Below the pieces are notes generated by a model. The model was not told the DNA's origin. It searched no databases and saw only the letters and a program-made list of their open reading frames with translations. A DNA stretch of 64,000 bases, from the NCBI GenBank assembly GCA_958450365.1, contig CAUEEP010000743.1:1790001-1854000 (forward strand). The letters run 5' to 3'. Source of the stretch: Mesorhabditis belari. Lineage: Eukaryota > Nematoda > Chromadorea > Rhabditida > Rhabditidae. Shown piece after piece: positions 38,403 through 49,300 of the stretch (positions within the stretch are counted from its first letter, which is position 1; each line of letters begins with the position of its first letter). Position numbers and translations under genes: made by a program.

Positions 38403-41400
38403 TTAATAGGGTTCAACGTAATTCGCGGGCAGCATTCCCCATTGACGGGTCCTTTGAACAGTGCCCGTCATCCAGCCATCGTCCACCTGAAATGGCTTTT
38501 GCAAGAAATCAATCTAATTTTTGAAACCTTTTGGCAATTCACAATCACATCACCCTCTGCGAACGAAATCTAAAACACTGGATAAGAATTTTTGCAGATA
38601 CAGATGCAGTAATAATCATGAGAAATAAAGCGATGCTTTCGACTTATTTGATTTGAACAAACCTCATCTTTGTCAGCTGCCGTATAATCGTAGATGGCTT
38701 TCACTGTGAAACCCGCTCCACCAGCCGAACCCTGAAAACTTTCTTATTCTTTATAAATCTTTCCTTCTCATACCGAATTACTCGCATGTGCCGAACCGCC
38801 ATTCGATCGGGCAGCAAACTCATCTAAACGTCAATATATAAGAAAATTTTCATTTTTTAGAAAATGAAAGAAAAATTAGAAAATTTCTTTCTCGGTAATT
38901 AGATTCAAACCAGCTTTGAAATTCTTGAGCCAAAAAGCACTCACGAGCAATATCAGCAGCCATGCGCTGAGCATTAGATGTAGAGCGCGTATACGAGCTG
39001 TTAGTTTCATCGGGATCTGTAGAGAATGTTTATTTAATGTTAGCGTGGATTTCATTTTGAACTTACTAGACGAATGTGAGGCTCGAGTTCCAGCTCCTCC
39101 ACCAACTGTGCCCCAATTTCCATTCATCGGATCATAATCGGCGATGCTTCCCACAGCTCGATTCGGTTGGTTCACTATTACTCAAAAAATAGTTACCGTA
39201 AATACTGTAATAGTACCGCACCCCCATAATGACGGTGCGGAGTGTTGCGTAGTCTAGCTTTGAACGAGTTTTTCTCGACACTGGTTTATGCTACAATGCG
39301 CGCTTAGGTATCAAAAAATAGCTGAAATTCAGGGCTATTTTTTGGTACGAAAGACGCATTTTTTGAAAGTACGGGCGCTTTGAAAAAATGAAATACTAAA
39401 AAACTTTTGCGACTACGTGACTGTACGAGGGCGGTGGGGTACTATTACAGTATTTACGGTAGCTTTTTTTTTGAAAATCAGAATTATATCTAATAAACAT
39501 TGATCTTCATGAATAAAACTTTATCTTTATTGGATAATCAACTCTTCAGTGATTGTCTTTAACTACAAATCAGCTGTATTTTAAAGTTGCAAAAATGCCT
39601 CTGTAAGAGTTAGAAGTGTGAAAGCGATAGCGCATTTTTTCAACATGCTAACTTACATGATCCACCCAATTCCGAGCTGTAGATGAGGGTGCCACTTTGT
39701 TGAGCCATTCTTGATGAATATGTCGGCTCTCCACTGAATACCGGCACTCCACGTGGTCCATCTACAATGTTATCGAAATCACAGCAATTTTCTGCCCAAA
39801 TCTATCTCTTCTAATGGATAAGTTTAAGGGAAATGAATATGAAAATGAAATGTTATGAGTTAACTAAAGATTTTCGAAAGTAACTGAAGAGCACCCGATT
39901 AACGAAGAAGAAAAACGACATGCATCAAATTTCAATTGCTTTTTTTTCTTTTGATAAAAAGAATTTTTTTTATTTTCGATGTGTTTATCAACTTCGTAAT
40001 CGGGCAATCGATAATTACAGATAAAATAAAGCAAAAAAAAAGATAAATGAGCAATATCAATATCAATATCGAGTAGGAGTTTTCTGATTTCGTAAGTTTT
40101 TTGGGGCAACTTTTTGAGCACCCGGATCAGAGGTTGCTGAAGAAAGAGAATCATTTGGTGATTCAAATTTTTTCGGGATTGAGACAAGTTTTGGTTTGGT
40201 CGAACTAGTCAATGATGGGCGTCTAGTCTCCGAATTGAGCAAAGTTTTTGTCAATTCGACCTTTGCTGACTCTAGCGGTTTAGGGACAGGCGGAAACTTT
40301 GGATTCACAATTTCAACTTTTTCTAGAGCATTGGAGCTCTCTGGGGCACTTGGCTCAGCCTTTTGAGCCACTTTCTCATCACTTTCAGGTTTATCGGTCT
40401 CTTTTCCCGACTCCTTGCTAATGCCATGCTTTTCCATAAGCTTTTTCCTACCTAAATCCTAAATTTAGACTCGAAGATGTGAATTTTTTTTACCTTGTTC
40501 TTGTGTTTGTTGTGTGTGATGTCGCATCTGCTCTTGATCTATCCGTTTAGCCAGCTCTCCAGTGTAAGCGACTTGTGATTGAACCTAGAAAAATCATTTA
40601 TACAATATACAATAGCTATATAAAGATAATAAAAATATAGTTATCATTTGCATCAATCATTTAGCTTTACCTTTGTGTTAGCCAAGTGACGAGAAATCTC
40701 GGGATCATCGGCGATTTGAATCTTCGTGCCCTTCATCTTTTCGTATTCGGCATGATAGGCAATCTGTTAATATTAGGTGTGTGAAAAAGTAATCCACGTT
40801 TTTTATTTTTATCTGATGACCAAATAAGACGCTGTCTTCTCGAAAACCCTCGTTCAACCTCTTCAGAAATAGGCCTTACGTTAAATTGTGATGGGTCAAC
40901 CGTAAGGAAACGCTTGAATGCCATGAATTTTATCAAAAAGTTGGACAAATGGATACCGCATGAACGATAACGCGCGACCACATGTCTCTTTACAGACTCG
41001 ACAAAAAATCCAGAGTGTTGGATGGGAGGTTTTACCACATCCACCTTATAGTCCAGACCTTTCTCCATCTGATTATTATTTATTTTTGTCTCTGTCTAAC
41101 TTTTTGGCCAATAAACGGTTCAATTCCGAAGAAGATTTCAAAACCGAGGTTGATCTTTTCTTCGCCTCTAAGGATCACGATTTTTATTATCGTGGAATTT
41201 ACTTGTAGAACGTTGGCAAAAGGTTGTTCTTTCGAATGGTGATTACTTCGTTGAATAAAAATTATTTTAACGAAACTTATGGTCTTTTATATTTAAACGT
41301 TAAAAACGTGGATTACTTTTTCACACACCTAATAGAATATTTAATATATTATAAATAAAGATAAAGGGCTTTTCGTTCCTTTTCGTACTTTCGTTTAAAA

Positions 41401-42070
41401 TCAACAAATGCTTAAGATATTCTCACCTGGCTTTGAAGTTTTGTGTTCTCAGCGATTCGCCTCATTTCAGGAGTGTCCGCTACGACGCTGGCCACAGTTT
41501 TCGGATAATGCCTAAAGGTTTTATAAATTCTAAAATCTAAGCCACGAATCAAAAGATATTTAGTCAATTGATTAGTCATTTGTATATTCTTTTTGCAAAC
41601 TTACGGTTCACAATAAGGCATTTTATTGTATCCTTTATAGTTTTTCATGTTCAACGCCATCCCGCAAACCGTACATTTGAAGCAACTTTTGTGCCAAACC
41701 TAAAGAATTTTAATGTTACTTTAAAATTTGAATACTTTATGTCAACTATTATAAACTTAAAACTTATGGCAAGCTAATAAGCTTTTCTAATAAGACAAGC
41801 TAATAAGCTTTTCTAAGAAAGCAAACTAATAAGCTTTTCTAATAAAGCAAGCTAATAAGCTTTTCATCGACCCTAAAATTTTCTCAATAAGCTCGCAGCG
41901 ACAACTTTTTCAATTGAAATTCCCTTTCGAGAAAAAAAAACGACAAACACTTTACTGTCATGAAAGTTTGGAAAGTGAATTTTACTCGTAAATACCTTGT
42001 CTAAACATTTGAGTTCTTCTAACGGGTAAACGGTTTTGCCGCACTCATCACGCGCACACCTCTTACTCAT
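38403..42070 (-). CDS. lasp-1: LASP-type LIM, nebulin and SH3 protein (long isoform)
   Basis: This is an actin-binding scaffold of muscle dense bodies and adhesion sites. The start at 42070 opens the LIM domain ([20 protein letters not shown]), and exon 41701-41606 finishes it ([25 protein letters not shown]). Two nebulin repeats follow ([20 protein letters not shown] and [20 protein letters not shown]). The linker exons are Ser/Gly-rich. The SH3 domain is at 38735-38403, with [36 protein letters not shown] and [10 protein letters not shown] at the very end. Exons are joined in phase. The intron between exons 3 and 4 holds a deleted mariner, and a later intron holds an M1 MITE. An alternative terminal exon removes the SH3 domain. 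From memory, its C. elegans ortholog is next to ess-2, as here. Confidence 0.94.
39194..39461. mobile_element. M1 foldback MITE, copy 2
   Basis: The ends TACCGTAAATACTGTAATAG and its inverse are intact, and the interior GCGCGCTTAGGTATCAAAAA palindrome is kept. It lies in a LASP intron. Confidence 0.92.
40063..40455 (-). CDS. lasp-1: Alternative last exon of LASP, without SH3
   Basis: The exon begins after GGATTTAG at about 40455 and takes one carried base from the exon ending GAACAAG at about 40493. This gives [16 protein letters not shown] and runs about 130 codons to a stop after KTPTRY. The exon at about 39763 ([13 protein letters not shown]) takes the same phase-1 carry, so the two are mutually exclusive ends. 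The exon is Lys/Pro/Ser-rich ([20 protein letters not shown]) and lacks any fold I know. It would give a LIM-nebulin protein with a basic tail. Confidence 0.75.
   Translation of the reverse strand, partial: LGRKKLMEKHGISKESGKETDKPESDEKVAQKAEPSAPESSNALEKVEIVNPKFPPVPKPLESAKVELTKTLLNSETRRPSLTSSTKPKLVSIPKKFESPNDSLSSATSDPGAQKVAPKNLRNQKTPTRY
40772..41335. mobile_element. Internally deleted mariner
   Basis: The terminal repeats of about 30 bp are TTAGGTGTGTGAAAAAGTAA and its inverse, flanked by TA. Plus-strand transposase remnants can be read. [19 protein letters not shown] at 40900-40967 comes from the N-terminal linker region, and is joined directly to [16 protein letters not shown] and [14 protein letters not shown] from the catalytic C-terminal part. 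The middle third, with the first catalytic Asp, is missing. It lies in the third LASP intron. Confidence 0.9.
41775..41872. repeat. AAGCTAATAAGCTTTTCTAA tandem repeat
   Basis: Four to five imperfect copies of a 20-25 bp unit lie in the first LASP intron. Confidence 0.8.
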
Positions 42071-44486
42071 TTCTGCAAAAATCGATTTTTAAAACAAAAC
42101 GCAGAACAAGTTTAATTTTATGAAATTTAAAATATCTGACAAATAAAGTGCTAAAAAGATCGCTAAAAAGACATCAAATAAATATGTTAATTGGTAGAAG
42201 ATGGCTCTTAAATCAGAGCTGAAGTAAGCTGAAAAAGATTGATAAAAAAATTGATTGATGATATTGATAAAAAGAAAAAGATAAAAAAAACTTAAAATAA
42301 GATTAAAACATGAAAGAATATTGGTAATGCGAGTAAATTTGTTGTTTATACAATGAATGGAAAAGATAAAAAGAAGGGGAAAAGGACGAAAGAGTGCTAA
42401 GCTCGAGCCTACAAGATGTCACTTGAAAAATCACGTACATCTATATTTACACATCATGTTGTTCAAAAGAAAAGGGGGAAAGAGATTAACCCAATTACCC
42501 AAAATGATTCATCGCAAGAATTTATTGAAATTTTAACAAAATCTATAAATGATATAGAATTTTAGATCTTTATTAGTTATTCATTACTGTTTTTTCACAT
42601 TAATTTTAAAGGAAATGTAATTGTAATTGTAATTGTAATTGTAATTGAGCCAAATGGAAAAAGAATTTTAGTTGATTTCTTGATAAAAATGAGTATAATT
42701 ATTGAATTGTATAATAAAAATCGAATATAGAAATCGAAATCGAATATAGAAATCGAATATAGAAATCGAATATCGAAATCAAATATAGAAATCAAATATC
42801 GAAATCTTAATCCTATATACAAGTATCAAATTTCAAAATCAGGTAGTAGTCACATAAATGAAAGAGGAGAATGTTTTTTTTTTGTCGGCGATATTCATAA
42901 AAATCGGAGCGACGAAGGGGTTGAAGTGTATGAGAAAGGAAAGGAAAGGAAAGGAAAGGAAAGGAAAGAAAAGGAAAGGAAAGGAAAGGAAAGGAAGAAG
43001 GTCGAGGAGAGGTGATTCACTACTTTTCGAGAAAAGAAAAAAGGGGAAAATGAAGAAAACGATTCGAAAAGTGAGCGAAGAAAGAGAGAAAATCAGAGAG
43101 AGAAAAGGCTGTGGTTGTTGGCGGCTGTTCAAGCACAAAATGTGCAGTGATAGAGGATTAGGCATTGCCCATCGCCCCTTAGCCATCTCTTGGCTAAAAG
43201 AGATTCGAGGGGGAAAGGAGAGGAGGACAGCCCCGAGACTCTCCTCTTTTTACGTTAAGGACAGGAAAAGCACACGCCTACGATGAAGAGAGAAAGAGAA
43301 AGAGAAAGAGGTAGAGAGGGAAGGGGTTTGTTGTGGATCGAATGGGGCACCCGATCGACCTGTTGATAGATCCATCCCACCAAATTGATTCAAGAGATTT
43401 GCCGGAAAATCATGATGGGAAAAGTGCCAGTTACTTTTTATATAAGTATTGAATTGTATAATAAAAATATCGAAATCTTAATCAAGTATCAAATTTCAAA
43501 ATCAGAATTTGAATTGATTTGAATGATTCTGATTCTGATTTGTATCAAAATTGGGACACTCGATCGACCTTTTGATAGATCCATTCCACCAAATTGATTC
43601 AAGAGATTTGCCGGGAAATCACGATGTTTACCATGGGAAAAGTGCCAGCTACTTTTCATATAAGTATTGAGTTGTATAATATCAAAATCTTAACCTTATA
43701 TACAAGTATCAAATTTCAAAATCAGACTTTGAATTGAATTTGAATTAATTTGAATGATTCTGATTCTGATTTGAATCAAAATTGGGACACTCGATCGATC
43801 TGTTGATAGATCCATTCCACCAAATTGATTCAAGAGATTTGCCGAGAAATCACGATGTTTACCATGGGAAAAGTGCCAGTAAAAAGTCTGATTTGAATCA
43901 AAATTCAAATCAGGTAGTAGTCACATAAATGAAAGAGGACAATGTTTTTTTTTCTCGGCGATATTCATAAAAATCGGAGCGATGAAGGGATGAGGAAAAA
44001 AAAGTCAAATAATCACTAATAGTAAGACCCAGTAAGATGGTAGTAAAGCTAACACGTTGATTATCATACTAAACCTCTCATAAGATTAAGTGTTCAAAGT
44101 CAAAATACAAAAAACCTCCTATTAGTTTTGAGGCAAACCTCAAGCTGAGCGTCTAGAAAGCTGTCCATCACTCATGATAGCCCATGTCATTTCATCCAAT
44201 CATTTCCCATCTCTCCCCAAGAGCCTCTCTTCAAATCCCATCCAAATCACAGGTGCATTTACTTCAAAATCTTTGACCTTTAGCTTAAAATCGTCTTTTT
44301 TGGTATCTTTTTCAAAGTCGAAACAAAGTCGAAACAAAAAGTAGATCTCGGTATTTCCTTTTGAGTGTCGAGGAGCAATCCGTGGAGTAATCGGATTTTC
44401 TTGAAAAGTCTTCGAGTGAGTCCTCGTCTTTTTTGTTTTGTCCAATTCCTTCTTTCCTTATTTTTCAAAACTTGATACGTAAAAAT
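42071..44486. other. Upstream region of LASP, repeat-rich, no gene
   Basis: Contains AATTGTAATTG and AATCGAATATAGAA microsatellites (42606-42800) and a GGAAA run (42930-43000). A repeat of about 220 bp is present about 2.5 times (about 43345-43890). An 80-bp block (CAGGTAGTAGTCACATAAAT...) occurs at 42839 and again at 43912. Open frames here are purine-run artefacts. Confidence 0.6.
43345..43890. repeat. Tandem repeat of about 210-235 bp
   Basis: The unit contains GATAGATCCATTCCACCAAA, GATTCAAGAGATTTGCCGGG and AAAAGTGCCAGTTACTTTT. It starts at about 43345, 43553 and 43787. The third copy is partial. Confidence 0.85.
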
Positions 44487-45699
44487 ATGTGCTCAAAATT
44501 TCTAGTCGTTGAACCGTTTCCCAGAAATGGTGAGTGCTTTTAGTAACATAGTTAATTCTCGAAAATTTCAGTTCCAACATCGCATTCTTTCTATAATTTG
44601 ATGATGTATCAGTGCTACCAAGCTACTACAGATGATTTGGTATGTGATTTTTAAGCCATGTAGAACAAAGAGCAAAGAAAACTTCCTGGAAATCTGTGTT
44701 ACTATATGGATTACTATTGGATTAAAGCAAGACTTACAGTTTCTATCTCACTACAGCACCATGGAGTAAACTTGATTATCTTAACGTTTAATTAGAGAAT
44801 TTTAAAGTTATTCAGTCAGCTACTTGATTACTTTTATTCCGACAGACAGTAGCGAGCAAGGCTGAGCGATCCGGGATCCTCTAAGAGTTTAGACCAATTA
44901 AATCCGAGTTCTAATTGGTAGACTCAATAAAATGAATAGCTCCAATCGATTCGCCAATCCTGAAAACCCCCGGGTACAAATTTACGGCTCGATATCTTCT
45001 TTTTGGATCATCTACAGAGCAAAAAATCCCTATGTAAATGACTTTGAGGTGTTCTTTGTGCGGCCAAGTAATCGCTCGTCGTATGGCAAACCCGTCTGGT
45101 ACAAGGGGCTTCCCTAAAGATCCGGTGATGGATCTGGTTTTGCCGTTTTCTTGGTGTTTGACTATGTCCAAATTCTTGGGATCACTTTCGCCTCAATTTT
45201 GGGATCAACAAATTCTACGTCTTTCCAAACCACAACCAGATGTTCATACTTGTTAATCAAGGCTCTACTTTAAGCATCTAAAATTACTGTTTCAAATGTT
45301 CAAAGATTAGTAGACATGACACTAGTTGAATCAAAAAAAGAGAAAGCACAACTGATGGCTAAGATCGTGTTTCACATTGCATACTTTTCTTCTTCCTTTT
45401 TGCTCATCAGCTCGAGAATTATTCCCAAAGGATTTCTCTAATTCCGATTTTTTTTATATCAATGGACTATGTGCGGAAACTGCAAGCCTTCGTTACTCCA
45501 ACTCCCATTGTTAAACAGGTTTCTTTCTGCAATCAACTTTTTTCTTTAAAAGCCCCAGTATCGTGTTTCAACCTCTTTTGCAAATCGCAGCAAATTCAGC
45601 TTTAAAACTTTTAGTTTTTTTGTTTACTTTTTTGGATTTATCTTTTTGTATTTGAAATATTTAAAGATAACTTTTAAAGATAATTTAAAGATAACTTGA
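44487..45699 (+). CDS. Possible small gene, unrecognised
   Basis: Four exons fit in phase: 44487-44529, 44572-44639, 45411-45518 and 45559-45699. They give 119 aa (MCSKFLVVEPFPRN, then SFYNLMMYQCYQATTDDL, then SMDYVRKLQAFVTPTPIVKQ). The third and fourth exons are joined by a 40-nt intron. The last exon turns Phe-rich and may be wrong. I recognise no family. Support is only splice-site quality and phase. It could be a true short protein or a chance chain of frames. Confidence 0.3.
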
Positions 45700-46040
45700 A
45701 ATAAAGATAACTTTATTTAGGCTACATTTTAGCTGTAAAACGGTTTTGAACTTGATAATGATAACGATAATGATTGACTTTTTTAAAAACATTTCTTTTT
45801 TTGTTCTCTAAATCGTCTTTCTAAAGCACATTGTTTCAATCCCAATACCCAGATGCAGAGTAGAAAAAAAAAGAGAGGAAAAAATGGCCCCCAATGCCCG
45901 GCAACACTCTTTAAGAGACCACTTGTGCATGAACACAATGCAAAGAAAGCTTTTCTGACAAAAAAAGAGAAGATTTTATATGCTCATTCACTCACATGCA
46001 CTCTCTTTAGCATGTTTTATTTGTAATTGTTAAAATAAAC

Positions 46041-46309
46041 TACCGCAAATACTGTAATAGTACCCCACCCCCATAATGACGGTGCGGAGTGTTGCGTAGT
46101 TTAGCTTTGAACGAGTTTTTCTCGACACTGGTTTATGCTACAATGCGCGCTTAGGTATCAAAAAATAGCCCTTAATTTCAGCTATTTTTTTGATACCAAA
46201 GACGCATTTTTTGAAAGTATGGGTGCTTTGAAAAAAATGAAATACTAAAAAACTTTTGCGACTACGCAACTGTACGAGGGGGTAGGGTACTATTACAGTA
46301 TTTACGGTA
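46041..46309. mobile_element. M1 foldback MITE, copy 3, just upstream of the arrestin gene
   Basis: It runs from TACCGCAAATACTGTAATAG to the inverted TTTACGGTA end. It ends only 20 bp before the ATG of the first arrestin exon, so the proximal promoter and 5' UTR of that transcript must lie in or beyond it. Confidence 0.92.
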
Positions 46310-46329
46310 GGTGTTAATGCGAAAGAAGA

Positions 46330-49300
46330 ATGTTCTCTCGCCGAAAGACCAATGGAGAAGTCGACGCGCCGGCACAACGCGGAATGTCTTCAGGTTTTGC
46401 TAGCGAAAATCCATTTTTTTAAAAAAGCTTTGCTTCAATTTTGTCCAGTAATTGTCCAATTATGTCCTTTTCTTTTGTCTAGTGTTCAAACAACTTGCAA
46501 GCAACATGATCCCAATCGTCGTCAAAGATCCGAATGCATTGAAGCTATTTGTGAGTTTTCGTATTAATTTTTGTCAAATAGGTCACACCTACAGGGTGCG
46601 CCAAAAGTTCCCGTACTTGTATTTTCTGCATTTTTGGTAATTTTAGATAAAAGATACGATTTTAAAAGTAAGAAATTCGAATTCCTCGCGAAAAGCTGAT
46701 TTAGAAAACGTTTCTGGTTAATTTATAAGTGCAACGGTATTTAAGGTCAGGGGCGCTTTGGTCGCACAGTTACAGGGCAAGTTACAGGGCAAGTTACAGG
46801 GCAAGTTACAGGGCAAGTTACAGGGCAAGTTACAGGGCAAGTTACAGGGCAAGTTACAGGGCACAGTTACGGGGCACAGTTACGGGGCAAGTTACAGGGC
46901 AAGTTACAGGGCAAGTTACAGGGCAAGTTACAGGGCAAGTTACAGGGCACAGTTACGGGGCACAGTTACGGGGGCAAGTTACAGGGCAAGTTACAGGGCA
47001 AGTTACAGGGCACAGTTACGGGGCACAGTTACGGGGCACATTTACGGGGCACATTTACGGGGCACAGTTACACAATATAAAAAATGTCACATTTTATGTC
47101 TAGTTTTCGAAAAACATCTTGGCTCTTGAAAATCTTTTGATCCATAAAAGTTACAGGCCTGAAGCCCCAAAAAAATGGGGCCCCTGAGCGCCAAAGCGGC
47201 CCCCAAAGCGCCCCTGAGCGGACCCTCTTCTCAATCACTTGTCTTAAATACCGTTGCACTTATAAATTAACCAGAAACGTTTTCTAAATCAGCTTTTCGC
47301 GAGGAATTCGAATTTCTTACTTTTAAAATCGTATCTTTTATCTAAAATTACCAAAAATGCAGAAAATACAAGTACGGGAACTTTTGGCGCGTGTATAGTT
47401 GAGTTCTATAGCCCTGTATAGTTCAGTTCTATAGCCTACATTTCAAAAATTGAATTGAAATCTTAATAACCGGCAAAATGCATGATATAAAGCCTAGTTG
47501 TATGTTAAAAGCACAAAAAGGGATTGTGTTTCCTCTCGTCTTTTCACCTCACTTCCCTTCTCTATTTCCCCGTTTCTTTTTCTTCTTCTTCTTCTACTTT
47601 CTTTTCCCCGTGAGCATATTTGATTACATTAATTTTCGTCTCGACTCTCCCTTTTCTCCCCTTTCTTTTTGATAAGTGAAGTGAAAGTGGCCCAAAAATG
47701 GAATCGAGACTCGATTCTTTCATGTCAACCATAATCTTTTTGCGGGGCTCTTTTTTTTCCTTTTTCCTTAGTGCTCAATCTTTTCTCAAACTTTCAATCC
47801 CAAAAATATCTTCTCATTCGAGGCAGTCCTCTGAGAATTAGCGACTAAGAGAATTAAGTCCAATAACGCGATTAGTGGCTCTTCGTCGGCTCTGCGATTC
47901 CTAAGTCGCATTGCTCGCTATTGCTATTGCTATTGCAGTCGCTATTGCTAAAAAAAATGAGTAAAAACCCGCCAGCTCCAGCACCAACACCAACGCCAAA
48001 ATCAGCGTCGATTTCTTGGGCAATTCCCCGTGTTGATTCATCAACAACTCGACTTTTCAACAAGGATCGCCGAAAATCTTCCTATGCATATCCAAGGAAA
48101 CTTTCCGTCTTTTGGCATCGCGTGCTTAGGGTCAGACTTTTTTTCACTTTATCCATTTTTTTTTTGCTTTCAACTTTTATTGATAATCATTGAATTTCTC
48201 TTATTCTTTTCTCTTATTCTTTCTTAAAAAAAAGCATGGGTTATGATGATTGTTTTGAGTGAAATGGGGGAAATCTTCACGACAACTGCTCTCACTCAAA
48301 TCCTGTGCTTCTTTTTAGTGAGGATTAAGTTTTTTTTTTGAGGAAGATTTTAGAAAATCTGTATAGGAGCTATTTATTTATCTTTCTTTTTTATCTTTTT
48401 TTAGAATTTGTTTGTCTTTCTTGTTTGTCTTTCTTTTTTTTTTAGGAATTGTTATAACATTAATAACATTAAATGATTGCAAGCTGTAGCCCTATCATTC
48501 AGCAAGTTGTAAAGGCTAATAGTGAGAAAGTAAGCGTAAAAGCAAAGAAAAAAACATATAAGAAATAATAGGGAACATATTGAATTTGTGAAAAATGAGA
48601 ATAAACAACGAGGGAAAGAGGGAATGGGAATGCATTTGGCACCTTTAGGCAGCGCCCCAAATCCCCTCTCCAACCAAGGGCCATTAGCTAGATTGCATGT
48701 GTGTAGAAGGCAAAAAAAAACCCCCCAACAACACCGCTTGCCTTCTTCAACAACAATTTCCTCGTTTCCATCTCCTTCAACAATTTGTAATAGCATACAT
48801 ATTGATCACTGAGAACCCGGGGATTTTTTGTCACAATTTTTGAAATGAGATCCCCTCATGATAATCGTTTCCCCATTGAGAACCGTGATTGGGCGGTGGG
48901 TTAAAAGAGATTTCTTTTTTGGTTTTTATTTTAACTAAAAATTTATTTTAGATGCCCACAGCGCAGCTTAATCTCGTACTCAATGAAACTAAAGTGATGG
49001 GCGGCGAGAATTTGACGGCAAAGGTTTGATAGATTGAATGAGGTTTCAATGTGCAATGAAATGAGAAAGATTTTGTCTAAAAAACTTAAATAAAGACTAA
49101 AGTTTAGTCTTTTAGTTATTGATTTTCAGCTATTGATTGACAGCGCTGATCCAGAAACGATCATTCACTCGCTGACTGCAGAAGTGAGAGGAGTCGGCCG
49201 AACTGGATGGGTCAATATCCACACTGACAAGATTTTCGAGACTGAAAAGGTTTTTATTTATTTATTATCTATTTCTATTATGTAAATTTTGATATTTAGC

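Noticed and set aside
42858..43286. Lys/Glu/Arg-rich 142-codon frame
   Set aside because: Produced by a GGAAA-type purine run; no conserved feature.
44911..45171. Overlapping open frames on both strands inside the candidate small gene's intron
   Set aside because: No splice-linked extension, no recognisable domain, and both strands are equally open.
46729..47129. Long plus-strand frames reading (SYRA)n and (VTGQ)n
   Set aside because: They are translations of a 10-11 bp tandem array in the loop of a foldback and occur in more than one frame, so they are not evidence of a protein.
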